A DNA stretch of 64,000 nucleotides. Source: Ruminiclostridium cellobioparum subsp. termitidis CT1112. GTDB lineage: Bacteria > Bacillota > Clostridia > Acetivibrionales > DSM-1351. The stretch spans positions 1 through 64,000 of the forward strand of contig NZ_AORV01000026.1 in NCBI RefSeq assembly GCF_000350485.1. Direction: 5' to 3'. The translations under genes were made by a program, and so were the position numbers. Position 1 is the first letter of the stretch, and each line of letters opens with the position of its first letter. Under the pieces are notes generated by a model. That model saw only the letters and a list, made by a program, of their open reading frames with translations. It searched no databases and was not told the origin of the DNA. Positions 25,478 to 34,652 of this stretch are shown here, one piece after another.

Positions 25478-25562
25478 GGCAGCATCCTCCTTCAAAAATA
25501 TCAAACTTCACTCATATTATTGTTTCTTGTAGTTTTCAGGAATATTCTTTTCAATTGCTAAT

Positions 25563-25679
25563 TTAATCATAAATTACAATACCGGCATGGCCTGTATCCC
25601 TGCAAGCAGGCCCGGCAGTCCGATATCCAGCAAAATCAGGTATGCTTATTTCATCTTCTATGATCAGTATTTTAGACAT
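25563..25679 (-). pseudogene. Remnant of a response-regulator gene
   Basis: An AAAGGGA site and ATG at 25679 begin MSKILIIEDEISI, the classic start of an OmpR-type receiver domain with its acidic pair. It then shifts frame. In the next frame the sequence reads LILLDIGLPGLLAG, the phosphoacceptor segment (LLDIxLPG). About 30 codons between the two are missing and nothing after the receiver remains. It lies just upstream of a gap before a minus-strand ABC system of the kind often controlled by such regulators. Confidence 0.7.
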
Positions 25680-25815
25680 TTTTTCATCAACATTCCCTTT
25701 GATGATACGCTAAAAATATGCGTAAATCAATCATGAGCAGAGAAACCAGCTAATTTATATGAAAAAACACGTCTGCAATATTTAGGCAAATTATCAGACA
25801 CTTTTCCCGGTAAAA

Positions 25816-26574
25816 TTATATTCCTATCTCCCTCATTTTGGCTATTACTTTTTCCATCCTGTCGTCAATATCCGTGCCGCTGAACTTTGAAAGCCGCATT
25901 TCACTCACAATTTTCCCGTCGCACATAAACATGATGCGCTGAGCACGCACAGCTACATTTGCATCATGAGTTACAAGCATGACCGCAGTGCCGTCCTCGT
26001 TGATTTCGGAAAAGATGTTCATAATATCCTGGGCGTATTTTGAGTTAAGCGCACCGGTGGGCTCATCTCCAAAAATAATCTTCGGATTGCTCATAAGTGC
26101 ACGGCATATTCCCGCACGCTGAAGCTGTCCTCCCGAAGCCTGTGTAACATCCCGCTTCTCCAGTTCTGCGATGCCCACCTTTTTCATAAGTGCTCTTGCC
26201 TTTTCGGTGATCTTGGCAGCATTTTTTCGCCTATCCCGTATTGAGGTCAGAATGATGTTGTCGAGGATATTCAGGTTTTTCAGTAAGGTCGGCTGCTGAA
26301 AAACAAAACCCATTTTTGTTCTGCGTATGTCGGCAAGCTCATTTTCTCCCAGTGCCGACAGATCACTGCCGTCAAATGCAACCCTTCCTCCGTCAACACC
26401 GTCCATTCCGCTCAGGGCAAACATCAGCGTGGATTTTCCCGAACCTGACGGTCCCATAACCGAGACAAACTCACCCTGGTATATTTCAGCAGAAACTCCA
26501 TCGAGGACGTTGCGCTTTTCATCGCCCTTACCGTAGGATTTTACTATATTTTCACCGGTAACAATCTTGTTCAT
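25816..26574 (-). CDS. MacB/LolD-type ABC transporter ATP-binding protein
   Basis: This 252-aa ATPase has Walker A GPSGSGKST (about residues 41-49), Q-loop FQQPTLLKNLNILDN, signature ASGGQLQRAGI, Walker B IIFGDEPTGAL and H-loop VTHDA. The usual LSGGQ Leu is Ala, which is minor. AAGGAG precedes the ATG, and the gene lies 3 nt after its FtsX-type permease. The pair fits exporters of peptide antibiotics or lipoproteins (BceAB/MacB class); substrate unknown. Confidence 0.9.
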   Translation of the reverse strand: MNKIVTGENIVKSYGKGDEKRNVLDGVSAEIYQGEFVSVMGPSGSGKSTLMFALSGMDGVDGGRVAFDGSDLSALGENELADIRRTKMGFVFQQPTLLKNLNILDNIILTSIRDRRKNAAKITEKARALMKKVGIAELEKRDVTQASGGQLQRAGICRALMSNPKIIFGDEPTGALNSKYAQDIMNIFSEINEDGTAVMLVTHDANVAVRAQRIMFMCDGKIVSEMRLSKFSGTDIDDRMEKVIAKMREIGI

Positions 26575-26577
26575 AAG

Positions 26578-28896
26578 CTACTCCTTTATATTTTCAGATA
26601 TTTTTATTTGTCCCGCCCCCGAAGTTCCAATTATTGTTGCTGTAAGTGCGGCGCATATCATCACCGCGGGACACAGCAGATATGCTGAAAGCGGATTGAC
26701 TGCAAACTGAAACGACGATGCCCCGAAGTAGGCAATTACCGCACCCGCAAGTGCCTCTCCAAGAGTGTTTGCCAGCAGCGTTCCAAGAACGATTCCGAAT
26801 ATCAGAACAAATACCGAGCGTGAAACATATTGCACCTTAATATCCTGGTTTGTAAAGCCAAACGCTTTCATTACAGCAATAGAATATCTGTCTTTTGCCA
26901 CCAGCATTTTCAAAAACAGCAGGGTTACCAGTACAGTTACAGCCAGGGCAACAGCCATTGCGGCATAGGCAGCTTTTTCAACAGAGCTTCTTGTGGAGCC
27001 GAATGTCTGGGTAATGTATTGATCAATATCCGATATCTTTGCAAAATCAAACCGGCCGATATATTCCGAAATCTTTGCACCGGTACGCGATTTATCCGGG
27101 AGCTCGGCGTAAATAATACTCCACATGCTGTCGGCCGAATCGTCGGTGAAAACAGCCTTGGCGGTTTTTCCGCCATTGGTGATGTCTGAATAGATGCCGC
27201 ATACCGTAAATTTTTTCTCTTTTCCCTGTATAACCAGTTCCATGACATCTCCCACACTTTTCCCCAGCTCATTGGCATTTATAGACGAAAGCGCTAATTC
27301 ATCTTCTGCTGCCGGTACCCTGCCCTCGGAATATTTTACGGGGAACGCCGAATGATCTCCCAACTCCACTTTTATGCGTTCCACCGGACCGCTCCCGGAC
27401 TTTGTCTGAAATGTCTTGGTGGTAAGCACGGCAAATTTGGATATGGAGTTGTCCCTCTCCATCACCTTTGCAATTTCCCCTGCTTTTTGTGAAATATTAT
27501 CGATCTGCTGAATATCAATACGAATATCACAGCTTCCTATTCCCATGTATTTTATAAAATTTTTTGAAGAAATGGTGTTGTACAGGTTCTGGGGAACAAT
27601 GATAATAAATACTGAAATCACCAGCACCGCAAACATTGTAACGTATAGTCCTTTTCTTGTGAGTACATCTTTGACGCCGAGAAAGACATTCGTGTCAACC
27701 AGCTTGCTCCGGCTCAGGCAAAAATACTTTGCACCCCCGGACTTTTCCTGTGATATGCCGAAGCGTATGGCTTCAGCGGCGGATATCTTCCCAAAGCGCC
27801 CCAGTACTCCTCTTATATAGGCAAGCATTGCAAAAAATACAAGCAGGACACCTATTATACCGAAAAACAAGGCAAAAGCGGAATTATGGCTTTCACCCAT
27901 ATAAAGCCGTATATTTTCAAGCAGCATGCCCCTGAACACAAAAGTCAATGCAAATCCCAGAATACTTCCTGCCGCAGCAATAGCTGCGTATTTAGCCAGA
28001 TATATTTTCTTTATGTCCGAAACACGCATGCCTATTGCTTTCATAACACCTATTTCGCGGTAGTCGTCCTCAATTTTCGCAAGAAGCGTGAAGCGTACAC
28101 ACATAAACGCAATTGCAACCACAAGCACACTTATAAGAAGTATGACCGCAATCATTAGCCCGTCAGAAATTGCGTTAAGCATTTTGAAAAGCGGATATGT
28201 AATCGTTGGCCCGTTTGCTTCAAGTCCTGCGGAGGTGTAAGTGTTTTCAAATTCACCAAGTGCGGACAAATTCTTTAACCTGAACTCAATCAGATATTCG
28301 GTGCTCCCGTAATTCTTTATTTCAGCATAGTCATTTTCGCTGATAAGAAACCTCTTTGATGAGGCAAGCAGAGAATTCATCTGTGAATCGCGTAGAAAAC
28401 CCGCTACGGTAAATTCCTTCCCGTATATCATTGCCCTGTCACCGGGTTTTGCCGTTCCGTCCTTCCAATAACATACCGGCACGTAAATCTCTCCGTCGGA
28501 TGCGTTTATGAGATTTCCGCCAAGGTCAAGGAGATAATCGAATTTTTCACTCTGTATGGAAAAGCCGTTGTCCTGAACACTGCCCGCAAGCGAATTCCCG
28601 CCAACTATAATCCGTGCACCGTCAGCATTGAGAAATTCAAGCACCTGAAAATCATCTACGTAACTGTTTTCCTCTGCAAATGCCTCAAGCCGGGCTGTAT
28701 CAATTTCACCCGAATGCATCTGCATAAAATGCGGAGTTTTTGCCTGCATCATAAGCGTATCTATAGCACCTGAAAGATTCACAACGAGTATGGCAGCCAG
28801 AGAAACCAGAAATGCCGCAGCAGCAACAAATATCATCGTTACCAGCGTTATCAGCTTGCTTTTTAAAACATCATTAAGGATTATTCTGCTATACAT
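26578..28896 (-). CDS. FtsX/MacB-type ABC transporter permease (two FtsX repeats)
   Basis: This 772-aa protein has an N-terminal membrane anchor, a large extracytoplasmic domain (about residues 40-230), three membrane helices (about 245-385), a second anchor at about 415, a second outer domain and three more helices at the end. FtsX signatures are visible as EIGVMKAIGMRVSDI and IAVMKAFGFTNQDI. The layout matches duplicated-FtsX exporters. It overlaps the MFS gene upstream by 16 nt and the ATPase follows 3 nt later, so TetR-MFS-permease-ATPase is one operon. Confidence 0.88.
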   Translation of the reverse strand: MYSRIILNDVLKSKLITLVTMIFVAAAAFLVSLAAILVVNLSGAIDTLMMQAKTPHFMQMHSGEIDTARLEAFAEENSYVDDFQVLEFLNADGARIIVGGNSLAGSVQDNGFSIQSEKFDYLLDLGGNLINASDGEIYVPVCYWKDGTAKPGDRAMIYGKEFTVAGFLRDSQMNSLLASSKRFLISENDYAEIKNYGSTEYLIEFRLKNLSALGEFENTYTSAGLEANGPTITYPLFKMLNAISDGLMIAVILLISVLVVAIAFMCVRFTLLAKIEDDYREIGVMKAIGMRVSDIKKIYLAKYAAIAAAGSILGFALTFVFRGMLLENIRLYMGESHNSAFALFFGIIGVLLVFFAMLAYIRGVLGRFGKISAAEAIRFGISQEKSGGAKYFCLSRSKLVDTNVFLGVKDVLTRKGLYVTMFAVLVISVFIIIVPQNLYNTISSKNFIKYMGIGSCDIRIDIQQIDNISQKAGEIAKVMERDNSISKFAVLTTKTFQTKSGSGPVERIKVELGDHSAFPVKYSEGRVPAAEDELALSSINANELGKSVGDVMELVIQGKEKKFTVCGIYSDITNGGKTAKAVFTDDSADSMWSIIYAELPDKSRTGAKISEYIGRFDFAKISDIDQYITQTFGSTRSSVEKAAYAAMAVALAVTVLVTLLFLKMLVAKDRYSIAVMKAFGFTNQDIKVQYVSRSVFVLIFGIVLGTLLANTLGEALAGAVIAYFGASSFQFAVNPLSAYLLCPAVMICAALTATIIGTSGAGQIKISENIKE

Positions 28897-30191
28897 AAAT
28901 CACCTTTGCTTTCATGCTTTTCAAGATTTTTAACAGATTTTAAGCTGTATAGAATTACCGAAGTTATACATAACATCATCCCGGAGATAATAATAAGAAA
29001 TCCTGTTCCTCTGCCGCTGCCCGTGCCGATGATCTTACCCACACTGTCTGCAAGTGCTCCGCCGTCAACCAGCAGAGGAGTGAACACATAATCTGCGAGC
29101 AGTCCCGCAAGTGCATAAGCAGCAACAAAGCCCAGCTGTGAAATTAATCCGATAAATGCCCACGCTCTGCCCTGGACGGAATTTTCAATGTTGGTTCGGA
29201 TAAGAAAATCCAGGCTTGCATTGGCAAAGGGCATCATTGCAAAAAAGAGAAATCCTGAAATACAGATAAGTATAATATTTTCACGGAGGCCGAAGGCCGA
29301 AATAAATATCCCCTCAAGCAGCAGTGAAGCTGAAAGCATTTTCACATAGCCCTTTTTGATTGGAATAATTCCTATAAGTACACTTGATACAAGCATTCCC
29401 GAAGCGACAATTGTTTCACTTGTCCCTGCTGCGGAGCTGTCCGTAAAGCTGAGCAACATCGGTAATGAAAGTGTCTCCATTGCTCCAAGGAAAAATGTTA
29501 TTACAGCTCCCAGGATCACAAGAACAAGTACGCCCCTGTTTTTTGAAACGGCACCCCAGCCGTCTTTGAATTCCCGGATAAGAGATGATTTTATCCGTTC
29601 ATATTTCTTTGAAGCAAGACCCTTTCGTACGGCAAGAGTTGATGTAACAGTTACAAAAAAAGTACATATGTCAATTACAAGCAGCAGCTTAATATCTGAT
29701 ACAGTCAGCAAAAATCCTGCAATTATGGGCGAGATCAAATATTTCGCCGAGCCCGCCGCCTGAACAAGACCGCTGGCCTTTGTGTACTCATCCTCGGTTA
29801 GCAAATCGCTGACCGTAGCTTTATATGCGGGTTCCAGCAGCGATGAAAACACCGAGCTTATTGTAACTCCCACACAAATCTGCCAAAGTCCGGCCTTTCC
29901 CTGAAGCATACAAATCAGAATAAATACAAGTCCCACCACCGAAAGACTGTCACCGAGCACCATAAGAAGTCTTCTGTCATAACGGTCGGCAAGAACACCT
30001 GCCACAGTGCTCAGAAGAAGCGATGGCATAAACGCAAGCAAGGTTACAAATGCCATTGACGATGCCCTGCCCGTCTGCTGGAAAACATAGATTCCCAGCC
30101 CGAACGACGTAAGTCCGCTTCCTGTTGCTGAACATAATTCTCCCGACCACAGAAGCAAAAATTTTCTGAATGATTTTTCCGGGTTACCCAT
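28881..30191 (-). CDS. MFS exporter (MFS_3/macrolide-efflux-like)
   Basis: This 436-aa protein has 12 membrane helices. It shows SGELCSATGSGLTSFGLGIYVFQQTG at the first helix (key part GSGLTSFGLGIYV), motif A-like GVLADRYDRR, and FAMMPFANASLDFLIRTN with the family's NVQGRAWAF-like stretch (ENSVQGRAWAFIG). ATG 30191 has GGAGAAGG just upstream and overlaps the end of the TetR gene by 8 nt. The neighbours (TetR, MacB-type ABC) point to a stress- or drug-induced export operon. Confidence 0.85.
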   Translation of the reverse strand: MGNPEKSFRKFLLLWSGELCSATGSGLTSFGLGIYVFQQTGRASSMAFVTLLAFMPSLLLSTVAGVLADRYDRRLLMVLGDSLSVVGLVFILICMLQGKAGLWQICVGVTISSVFSSLLEPAYKATVSDLLTEDEYTKASGLVQAAGSAKYLISPIIAGFLLTVSDIKLLLVIDICTFFVTVTSTLAVRKGLASKKYERIKSSLIREFKDGWGAVSKNRGVLVLVILGAVITFFLGAMETLSLPMLLSFTDSSAAGTSETIVASGMLVSSVLIGIIPIKKGYVKMLSASLLLEGIFISAFGLRENIILICISGFLFFAMMPFANASLDFLIRTNIENSVQGRAWAFIGLISQLGFVAAYALAGLLADYVFTPLLVDGGALADSVGKIIGTGSGRGTGFLIIISGMMLCITSVILYSLKSVKNLEKHESKGDLCIAE

Positions 30192-30831
30192 TGCCTTCTC
30201 CATTCTCAGCGCCAAACATCTGCATACCGTACATAAAACTTCCGCTTTTCATACCCAGCAGCCGCTCTGCGTTGAAAATAAAAGCCCGTATGCGTGAGGC
30301 GCGTTCCTCCTCCGTCAATTCAATCATATCTCCGTCAAATACGGTATTCGCATACGTCACAACCATTTCCATACACTCATACGGGAACGGTGTGCTGAAC
30401 AGTCCCTGATCAATACCCTCCCGGATTATTTCCGCAAGTATGGGCGTAACACCGCCTATTATGGCCTTTTGTATTTTCTGATGCATAAGCGCATTCTGCG
30501 GTCTGTGAATATGTTCTATAATTTCCTCGCTGCTTCGGCCGCTTATATTCAGTGCCATCACAACACTCAGGATGCGCTCGTTTACAGGTACACTCCGGTC
30601 TGAGGCTGCTGCCTGTGCAGCATTGAGGAGACGGGCGTTATGCCGTTCAATCAGTGCATCCATAATATCTTCCTTGGATTTGAAATGATAATACAGGGTT
30701 CCCCTTGCAATTCCTACCTTTTCTAAAATATCGTTTGTACTTGTGCCGTCGAAACCCTTCTCACCGAAGAGCTGATCAGCCGCATCCAGTATTTCGTTTC
30801 TGCGTTCCTCAGCTTCTTTTACTATTCTCAT
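30184..30831 (-). CDS. TetR/AcrR family regulator of the export operon
   Basis: This 215-aa regulator has a textbook TetR domain (residues about 10-57: ILDAADQLFGEKGFDGTSTNDI, key parts LFGEKGF and GIARGTLYYHFKSKEDI). A C-terminal domain for an unknown ligand follows. GAGGAG precedes the ATG. It is first in an operon with an MFS and an ABC exporter. A 21-bp near-palindrome in its own promoter (30853-30873) is the likely operator. Confidence 0.92.
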   Translation of the reverse strand: MRIVKEAEERRNEILDAADQLFGEKGFDGTSTNDILEKVGIARGTLYYHFKSKEDIMDALIERHNARLLNAAQAAASDRSVPVNERILSVVMALNISGRSSEEIIEHIHRPQNALMHQKIQKAIIGGVTPILAEIIREGIDQGLFSTPFPYECMEMVVTYANTVFDGDMIELTEEERASRIRAFIFNAERLLGMKSGSFMYGMQMFGAENGEGNG

Positions 30832-30844
30832 TATTACTTCTCCT

Positions 30845-30880
30845 CATTGTATACCGACCGACTGTCTGTCAGTTAATATC
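30845..30880 (-). promoter_or_regulatory. Autoregulated promoter with TetR operator in the spacer
   Basis: On the minus strand TTAACT and TATACA are 17 nt apart. The spacer and edges hold a near-palindrome, 30853-30873, with half-sites ACCGAC-CGAC and GTC-TGTCAGT (16 of 20 paired positions match). A repressor bound there would block RNA polymerase. Confidence 0.7.
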
Positions 30881-30980
30881 AGTATACCATTCCTTATTTA
30901 TCATGAATAGTACCAAATTTTTATTTATATTTTTGAGGAAAAAAATGAACCCTGCATGAATATATATAAGTTTTAAAACA

Positions 30981-31015
30981 GGCGCCCTTCAGTTTCAAAA
31001 GAAACCAAGGGCGCC
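30981..31015 (-). terminator. Terminator after the isomerase-fold gene
   Basis: GGCGCCCTT and AGGGCGCC, with an inner GTTTC/GAAAC stem, form a long hairpin at 30981-31015, followed on the minus strand by TGTTTTAAAA. It ends the whole YesMN sugar operon. Confidence 0.8.
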
Positions 31016-31070
31016 ATTTATGGGTAAATATTTATCATATACGTATTATGTAAACCAACAAGAACTTTCA

Positions 31071-32390
31071 TTATTCATCAACATTGATGTGGAATACCTG
31101 TGCAACAGCCTTGATTTGATTGCTTCTCTTTCCTGTAGCAACAATAACATGATGGGAATAAATCCTTTCCATTAGCCTGTAGCCATCCGCTACCCTGATC
31201 AGTCCGCCGTTGCGGCAGTCCGATCCGGGATACTGCACATACTCTTCCAATACGGCCTTTTCAATCATTATACTCCCGAAGGTGGAATGAAGCTTGCATA
31301 AGGTTAAAGGGCCCTTATCCACCTCAGCATCAACAGCAGTAGAATTCTCACCAACCAGCCAGGAAAGCACCGGCGGTCTCAGAACCCATTTTGACGTACC
31401 TTTTTGAGGCATACAGCCAAAATATCCGCAATGTACCAGCAGAGCATGGTCGTCGGGATCGCTTACCCGGGGAAATTCCTGTATTTTTTCATGGGACAGG
31501 GCCGGCATTCCGGACAGGAACGGATAAATGTTTGTAGTAAGAATTGCAGAATCAATCGTTGAACCTATAAGGTATTGAGTCATAAGAGAGGAGGTGTCCC
31601 CCTCACACACCCACATTACACCGCGATCCTGATAAAGAAGATTCCATGCAAGACACGGTGTGGTATCACTGTCATAAGCTTCATTCAGGCAATTGACACC
31701 GCATCCCGCAACATTCCCCTCCGTATCCACCTCATCCCGCAACGCCATGAACAATTTTACAGAGGCCAGCAAAGGACGCTCATAAGGCACCTGATTATGG
31801 AAATTCCAACGCTTCACTTCAATCCGCGCAGCCTCATCTGAAATGGCCTTTGCCTTGTTGCATAGATCGATATATGGCTTTCTCACTATGGTAATACCGA
31901 ATTTCTCTTTTATATCCCGCGTACATTCATCATTCCACCAGTAGAATATTTTGAACTGTTCCGGAATCAGCCCATCTCCCGGAGTATCCTGAAAAATCAG
32001 GAATTTCTGTTTTTTCATTTCCCTTTTCAGGGCAAAGGCTTTAAATATAGTCTTTGCTAGCTCCATACTATGGGGATTATAAACCTCAAGTCCTTTTGAC
32101 TTCAAGTAGGCTACCGATTCCCAGTCAAACATGAGTGAGACTCCAAATACCGTTGTAATGACAATAATGGGAATGTTGACCGCCTGCCTGATCCGATCTA
32201 TTTTTGTATAAACATCCACAGCCATGACAGGCAGCAGTACGGCGTCGGCCTCGGGTAAAGGGTTCCCCATCAGCACGGGGTCCAGGAACTCGGCTTCATT
32301 CTTATAAAGCTCTCTCAGCACATCGTATATCCTGTCAAACTCCTTGATATCGGTACTTTCAAATCTCACGGCTACTATTTTTGCTCTCAT
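31071..32390 (-). CDS. L-fucose/arabinose isomerase-fold protein of unknown reaction
   Basis: This 439-aa cytoplasmic protein has an N-terminal Rossmann-like half (about residues 1-165) and a C-terminal half that resembles the fucose isomerase C-terminal domain, with GEDTS-like CEGDTSSLMTQ near residue 265. A cluster of His/Cys near HCGYFGCMP and LHSTFGS would suit metal or sugar binding. I do not recognise a precise enzyme. ATG 32390 has GGAGGG 9 nt upstream. It is last in an operon with a VOC protein and a sugar importer, so it probably acts on the imported sugar or its derivative. Confidence 0.7.
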   Translation of the reverse strand: MRAKIVAVRFESTDIKEFDRIYDVLRELYKNEAEFLDPVLMGNPLPEADAVLLPVMAVDVYTKIDRIRQAVNIPIIVITTVFGVSLMFDWESVAYLKSKGLEVYNPHSMELAKTIFKAFALKREMKKQKFLIFQDTPGDGLIPEQFKIFYWWNDECTRDIKEKFGITIVRKPYIDLCNKAKAISDEAARIEVKRWNFHNQVPYERPLLASVKLFMALRDEVDTEGNVAGCGVNCLNEAYDSDTTPCLAWNLLYQDRGVMWVCEGDTSSLMTQYLIGSTIDSAILTTNIYPFLSGMPALSHEKIQEFPRVSDPDDHALLVHCGYFGCMPQKGTSKWVLRPPVLSWLVGENSTAVDAEVDKGPLTLCKLHSTFGSIMIEKAVLEEYVQYPGSDCRNGGLIRVADGYRLMERIYSHHVIVATGKRSNQIKAVAQVFHINVDE

Positions 32391-32422
32391 AATGGAAATC
32401 CCTCCGTCCATCTCGTAATTTC

Positions 32423-32830
32423 TTAAAGCACTTTGCAATATTCCACTTTCTCTCCTCCCGGTGAACGCACCAGGAAGTACTGAAAACCGGCTTCCCAGAA
32501 CCCCGGAATTTCTACAATACCTTCAATGATATCCAGCTTTTCAGCTTTAGCGGTTTCAAATTCCTTTTCTATATCTTCAACTTCATAGGCAATATGGTCT
32601 ATCCATCCCCCTGTGAGCTGAGCCCTTTGAGCATCATCACTGCCCTGGGGACGCTGGATCAGTTCACAGAGAATACCCGCATCTGCGGAATAAACAAATT
32701 TCACCCGGCTGCCCTCATGATGGAATTCCGCTTTTTCTTTAAACCCCGAGTGCTCTATATACCATTTTGCACACAGCCCGGCATCCGGAACGATAATACC
32801 TATGTGCTGCATTTTTTTTAAAGTAATCAT
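32423..32830 (-). CDS. VOC (glyoxalase/dioxygenase fold) family protein
   Basis: This 135-aa protein starts KKMQHIGIIVPD, typical of the first metal-ligand His of VOC enzymes, then has FVYSADAGILCELIQ with a possible Glu ligand, WIDHIAYEVEDI with the second His, and a final KVEYCKVL with Glu. The four-residue metal set H, E, H, E of lyases, isomerases and epimerases is therefore present. AGGAG precedes the ATG. It is encoded between the sugar permeases and the isomerase-fold gene, so a sugar-acid or keto-sugar substrate is plausible. Confidence 0.82.
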   Translation of the reverse strand: MITLKKMQHIGIIVPDAGLCAKWYIEHSGFKEKAEFHHEGSRVKFVYSADAGILCELIQRPQGSDDAQRAQLTGGWIDHIAYEVEDIEKEFETAKAEKLDIIEGIVEIPGFWEAGFQYFLVRSPGGEKVEYCKVL

Positions 32831-32843
32831 AATTTTCGGCTCC

Positions 32844-33674
32844 TTATCCTTTTACTGCTCCCGCGGCTATTCCGCCTTCTATCCTCTCCTGGAAAATCAG
32901 GTATATAACCATAATAGGCACAATTGAAAGCACGATTGAGGCAAACATCGGTCCCCAGCTTGTAAATCTTTCCCCTTTCAATCCCAGCAGTGTTACTGAT
33001 ATAGTCTGCATTGATTTCTGCTGCAGCAGTGTATTGGCAAATATAAGTTCATTATATACGGCGAGGAAGGTTATAATTGCCCCTGTAAATATTCCCGGCC
33101 TGGCAATTGGGAATATGACCCGGAATACAATCCCTGTGGTGCTGCAGCCATCAATATAGGCAGCCTCGTCAATTTCGCGGCTCAATCCGTTTATATGTCC
33201 CACAATCAAATAAAAACTCATTGGAAAGTTTATTCCGGCATATAAGATGATCATGGGCAGATAATGATCCTGGAGGCCAAACGTAGTAAACATCTTTACA
33301 ATGGGAATAAGCATTCCATATGCGGGAATCATAAGTCCCAGCAAATAGTACAACCGCAGAAAACCACATGCTTTAAGCAATTTTCTCGAAATCACATAGG
33401 ATCCCATTGTAACTGTAATTACCACGATGATAGTTGCTCCAAAGGAAAAAATAAAAGAGTTCAAAACCGACCTGAGAATTCCGATATCATTTATTGCCGA
33501 CCTGTAATTGTCCAAATTGATTTCCTTAGGCAGTGCAAACATGGTATTCCAGATCTCATTGTTATCTTTTAACGATGAAATCACCGTAAAGTAAACCGGG
33601 TATAAAAAAATAAAAGAAAATAAAATTGCAAAAAATACATATATAATATTGTTTGGTTTCAATTTCCTCTGCAT
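32844..33674 (-). CDS. Sugar ABC transporter permease, MalG type (CUT1)
   Basis: This 276-aa protein has six membrane helices and the permease coupling motif EIDEAAYIDGCSTTGIVFRVIFP (key part EAAYIDGC...IFPIARPG). It starts at ATG 33674, with AAAGGGGTGG upstream; the frame's earlier TTG at 33692 lies at that ribosome site. It forms the membrane channel with the next (upstream) gene. Confidence 0.9.
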   Translation of the reverse strand: MQRKLKPNNIIYVFFAILFSFIFLYPVYFTVISSLKDNNEIWNTMFALPKEINLDNYRSAINDIGILRSVLNSFIFSFGATIIVVITVTMGSYVISRKLLKACGFLRLYYLLGLMIPAYGMLIPIVKMFTTFGLQDHYLPMIILYAGINFPMSFYLIVGHINGLSREIDEAAYIDGCSTTGIVFRVIFPIARPGIFTGAIITFLAVYNELIFANTLLQQKSMQTISVTLLGLKGERFTSWGPMFASIVLSIVPIMVIYLIFQERIEGGIAAGAVKG

Positions 33675-33688
33675 ATACGCCACCCCTT

Positions 33689-34609
33689 TCAATCCCTGTC
33701 CCTCTTTGAGAAAATAAAATTCAATATAAGTGTAGCGCCGAACGATGCAATGATCAGGAAGGAGCCGATTGCATTGGAATAACCGTAATTATTATAAGTA
33801 AAAGCATTTTTGTACAGCAAGGTTCCAAACACTTCAGATGCACTGCCGGGACCGCCCCCTGTCGTAGCATAAACCATTTCAAAGGTGGTGATTGAACCTA
33901 TAACACAGTTAATAACAAAAAGCTGAAAACTGCTTTTCATCATTGGCACTGTTATATACATCAGTTTTTGTAACGGATTCACACCGTCTACAACGGCGGC
34001 CTCATAAATTTCTTCCGGAATTGAAGTCAGCCCTGCCGAAAAGATCAGCATGTTAAAGCCTGCATAGGTCCATGCATTAATTACAGTGATGGCATAAATA
34101 GCCCAGATCTTGCTTCCAAGAAAATTTACGTCAACAGTGTTCAGTCCAATCATATGAAACAGCGATGCAACAGGCCCTCCCTCAGGATAGAGAAGGAAGT
34201 ACCACATAAGAGCGATGGCAGTACGGCTTATGACCTGTGGGAAAAAATAACTTGTCCGCAAAAACCTTTTACCCCTCAGTTTGCTCTGTATAACAGTGGC
34301 AAGAAAAAACGCCACCGGCAATATCAAAAGAAAGCCTGATAAAATAAATATGCCGATATTTCTTAACGCAGTATAAAACCTGTTATCCATAAAAAAGGCG
34401 ATGTAGTTTCTCAATCCCGTAAATTCCATACTGGAACTGGGAATTCCGTTCCACTTGAAAAAAGACATATAAAAAACGCTGACCATCGGATATATGATAA
34501 TAAATGAATAAATCAGAAAAGCCGGTAAGCTGAGTAAAACACTTTCCATTTTACTTCGAAAATTTTTATTTCCTACCAAACCTGCGACCCCCTCCGGACG
34601 GATATTCAT
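33689..34609 (-). CDS. Sugar ABC transporter permease, MalF type (CUT1)
   Basis: This 306-aa protein has six helices, the family start VLLSLPAFLIYSFIIIYPM and the coupling motif EEIYEAAVVDGVNPLQKLMYITVP (key part EAAVVDG...ITVP). AGAGG lies just before the ATG, but that ribosome site sits in the hairpin at 34611-34640. It pairs with the MalG-type subunit 14 nt downstream. Confidence 0.9.
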   Translation of the reverse strand: MNIRPEGVAGLVGNKNFRSKMESVLLSLPAFLIYSFIIIYPMVSVFYMSFFKWNGIPSSSMEFTGLRNYIAFFMDNRFYTALRNIGIFILSGFLLILPVAFFLATVIQSKLRGKRFLRTSYFFPQVISRTAIALMWYFLLYPEGGPVASLFHMIGLNTVDVNFLGSKIWAIYAITVINAWTYAGFNMLIFSAGLTSIPEEIYEAAVVDGVNPLQKLMYITVPMMKSSFQLFVINCVIGSITTFEMVYATTGGGPGSASEVFGTLLYKNAFTYNNYGYSNAIGSFLIIASFGATLILNFIFSKRDRD

Positions 34610-34610
34610 A

Positions 34611-34640
34611 CGGCCTCTAGAAAAGGACTTCTAAAGGCCG
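34611..34640 (-). promoter_or_regulatory. Intergenic hairpin covering the ribosome site of the permease gene
   Basis: CGGCCT (34611-34616) with TAGAA pairs with TTCTA and AGGCCG (34635-34640). On the minus strand the stem includes the AGAGG ribosome site of the MalF-type gene. Such hairpins between binding-protein and permease genes often reduce downstream expression or protect the upstream message. Confidence 0.55.
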
Positions 34641-34652
34641 CTTATTTTACAG

